DNA of 64,000 nt from Anthopleura xanthogrammica (Eukaryota; Cnidaria; Anthozoa; Actiniaria; Actiniidae): NCBI GenBank assembly GCA_964019055.1, contig OZ025224.1, positions 5,351,376-5,415,375 on the forward strand, given 5' to 3'. The position numbers and the translations under genes are program-made. Below the pieces are notes generated by a model. The model ran no database searches. It was not told where the DNA came from and saw only the letters and a program-made list of their open reading frames with translations. How positions within the stretch are numbered: the stretch's first letter is position 1; the number at the start of each line of letters is the position of its first letter. Shown in pieces: positions 61,677 through 64,000 of the stretch.

Positions 61677-62722
61677 GAGTGGATGTCTGTAACGATCGAG
61701 CAAAATTTAAGATCCGCGGCAAACCTCGAGAATTCGATTTCGCTCATACTTTCAAGTTTGATAGATCAATCTTTCCTGAGAATAACTGTATAGTTGGTTT
61801 TATAAAATAATGTTTCATTTCGGAGAAAAATGCAAATTTACAAAGTCCGCCGAAAATGCCATTTGTAACTATGAATTTTGACTCAACTTTAGTGGTCTCG
61901 CGTAGAAAACTGAGTCGCTCCAAGACCAAAATAACTCCTAATCCTTGTTATATAATCTATTGTTTATTGTTTGAGTGATTTTGAGATAGATTAGCCAATT
62001 CTAACCCCTCGAAATAATTTTATTCTCTACACCTATATTTTGAGTAGATAAAAATTGATCTTACAAAAAGCCATATAGCAAATGTGCTAAATCTTGAATT
62101 CACTTAGAACTTCGGCGATTGAATGTTGAAATGATGGTCTTTCAAATCATAGAAAGATTTCTTTGGGCAAATGCTTGTGCGTGACGCTTCACATCGTCGA
62201 AGTATGGTGAAATTGTATTTATTTTGACCTCTGGTGGTCATTAAAAGCAACTCTAAATCTCGTAGTTTATTTTGACTTCAAGTCAATAAAACCGCTCTAA
62301 AAAGCTACAAAAAGATAAAAGAATGCTTCTGTTTAGAGAATTCTTACCTGTTTCGATCTGAAAGTGGTATTTTTAGGATCTCTCGGCAAAGTTTTCACTT
62401 CCGATTACCGTTACTATAATCCCCGACTCTTGTCATAAGCTTGTCAACAGTTTCGCCACAGGAAGCCCAACGATGATTACAGACTGGTGAGTTTCCGAAG
62501 TATTTTGAGTAAACCTCCCTTTTTTACCATACTTGTTGTCTCGGAAATGTGTAAAATTATCTCTTATGTAAGCGATGAAATATTTGGTAGGTTTTTGTTA
62601 TTTTTTTATTAAAATCCAAGATCATAATAACATATACCACATTCCGCAGTTGAAATAATAACATACTAACTAGTATTTCTGCCAACTTGATTGACGTAGC
62701 GTTGTTTTCAGACAAAACTGAG
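61677..62722. other. Unique sequence, no gene seen
   Basis: No similarity to the array, no exon with recognisable domain, no RNA gene that I can support. Confidence 0.4.
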
Positions 62723-62725
62723 TTA

Positions 62726-63230
62726 GGGACGGACCATTAGATAATTGATGGGGGGGGGGGGGGGGTTGCAGGAATTTTAGCTGCATGATATTTATTTTTT
62801 TGTCCCACCCTCAGCACGTTATTTCTTTTCTGCACATCATAACATTGCGCGATATTTTTTTTTAAAAACTAGTATGGAATCATTAATATTATTAATCATC
62901 AATAGGGCAAAATTACTGATTGGTTAATCAAGCAGGGCTTTTGGGCAAAATGTGAAGTCGACATTGAGCGTAATTTTTATTGGGAAGGAGGCTAAATACC
63001 GCCAAAGGTGGGCGAACGTAGGGGGTTTGGTGGCATGCCCCCCCCCCCCCCCCCTCGAATTTTTTTGAAAATGGAGACCCTCGGAAATGCAATTTCCAGT
63101 GATTTGAGGGGCATTCGCAACATATTTATGAAGTTCGTGCTATTCAATTGACCTGTGCTTGCTCGATATTTTTTTGGGGATTTACGCAACCCCCCCCCCC
63201 CCCCCCATCAACTATCTAATGGTCCATCCC
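62726..63230. mobile_element. PIF/Harbinger-like MITE
   Basis: Left end GGGACGGACCATTAGATAAT and right end ATCTAATGGTCCATCCC, flanked by TTA on both sides (62723-62725 and 63231-63233). Poly-G/C runs lie inside both ends. The middle (about 63020-63130) shares the CCTCGGAAATGC...TTTGAGGGGCAT stretch with the spacer Harbinger-like element. Confidence 0.75.
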
Positions 63231-63567
63231 TTAGAGGTATTTCATAGTTACTGTAGTTCTTTACAAATGGAGGTTTGAGGTTCATTTAAATCAATAGTTG
63301 GAGGACTCTGTGGTTCCGATAGTCGTGACAGAAAACATGAAGTCCATGTTGTTCCTTTACTGTCATGTTCAAAGGATATTTCTAACCATTTATCACTTTT
63401 CTCGTTCTCTGGACCGGAGAAGCCATACCTTGACATGCTGACCGAATTGGTCAAATCATGCACGTGTAAATCTTAGTCATTTCATATTTGTTTTTTCCAT
63501 GTATATAGTATGTCCGAGTACAAAAGCTGGTTGACAACGATAACTTATTTAAAGATATAGTGTAAAA

Positions 63568-63731
63568 TAGCCCACTTTCGATATTCAGGTTGAGTGATCA
63601 CGTACAAAGCAATTCAAGATGAGGCTCCGGGGAAACAAAAGAATATATTAGGATTACTCCATTTTTTCCCGGAACTTCGTCTTCCATTGCTTTGTGCGTG
63701 ATCATTCAACCAGAATATCGAAAGTGGGCTA
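63568..63731. mobile_element. Foldback MITE with TA ends
   Basis: TAGCCCACTTTCGATATTC and GAATATCGAAAGTGGGCTA begin long arms (about 70 bp, imperfect) that fold the entire 164 bp. TA at both ends fits a Tc1/mariner-type target. Confidence 0.75.
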
Positions 63732-64000
63732 GTAAACCATCAACTCCAACCCCCACATCCCCGGTGGGGGGATATCCGATTGTTATTACTACGAGAAAGA
63801 GAATTTTGGTACCTTTTAGGGGTCATTTTGAAAATTTCCGACTAGCATCTCTGCCCTTCTATATGTGGGAGTTCCCCTTCCCGGGCCCCAGATAAACATG
63901 GCACCAAGGGTTTTAACTTTCGACTTTTGTGTAGCTTAAAGTTTATGGTTTGTATATAAATTTGTATATAGTAATTCCTATGATGTACAGAGTATGACAA

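Overview
The window is AT-rich invertebrate animal DNA. It has small exons bounded by GT/AG, one SRCR domain per exon, TATA boxes, AATAAA signals, many MITEs, a tRNA-type SINE and a Crypton-like tyrosine recombinase. The SINE and the recombinase resemble anthozoan (coral/anemone) repeats as I remember them, so a cnidarian is my best guess; this was not checked against a database. All splice sites were read by eye from frame, phase and comparison between copies.

The main content is a head-to-tail tandem array, all on the + strand, of one gene encoding a type I membrane scavenger-receptor-cysteine-rich (SRCR) protein. A full copy has a signal-peptide exon, seven SRCR exons (every intron in phase 1) and a transmembrane exon, giving about 844-847 residues. 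Copy A (2366-5213) keeps only the 3' half. Copies B (8643-18469), C (21639-34823) and D (46301-54444) are complete and open. Copy E shows only the promoter and exon 1 (59737-59800), and its similarity to the array stops near 61676. Introns and spacers are also closely related between copies, so the duplications look recent. Differences between copies are mostly mobile-element insertions and loss of hairpins.

Downstream of each transmembrane exon lies a conserved, open, phase-compatible small exon. Its use would replace a short inert tail with one ending in EEEYDAL/EKEYDAL, a hemITAM-like motif. The short form's stop codon lies inside the putative splice donor. This is the most interesting candidate for an undescribed mechanism here: a splice switch between a tailless and a signalling form of each paralog.

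The spacers share a 3' foldback element, a relic SRCR4 exon split by a PIF/Harbinger-like element, and the conserved promoter block. The C-D spacer also carries about 7.4 kb of foreign DNA: a broken tyrosine-recombinase gene, a 4-kb TTAA-flanked element with 1.1-kb inverted arms, and an uninterrupted (GGT)n tract of about 1.06 kb. The first 2.3 kb holds a five-copy 114-bp tandem repeat and a cluster of ACGGATCGT palindromes. The last 2.3 kb has two foldback transposons and no gene I can support.
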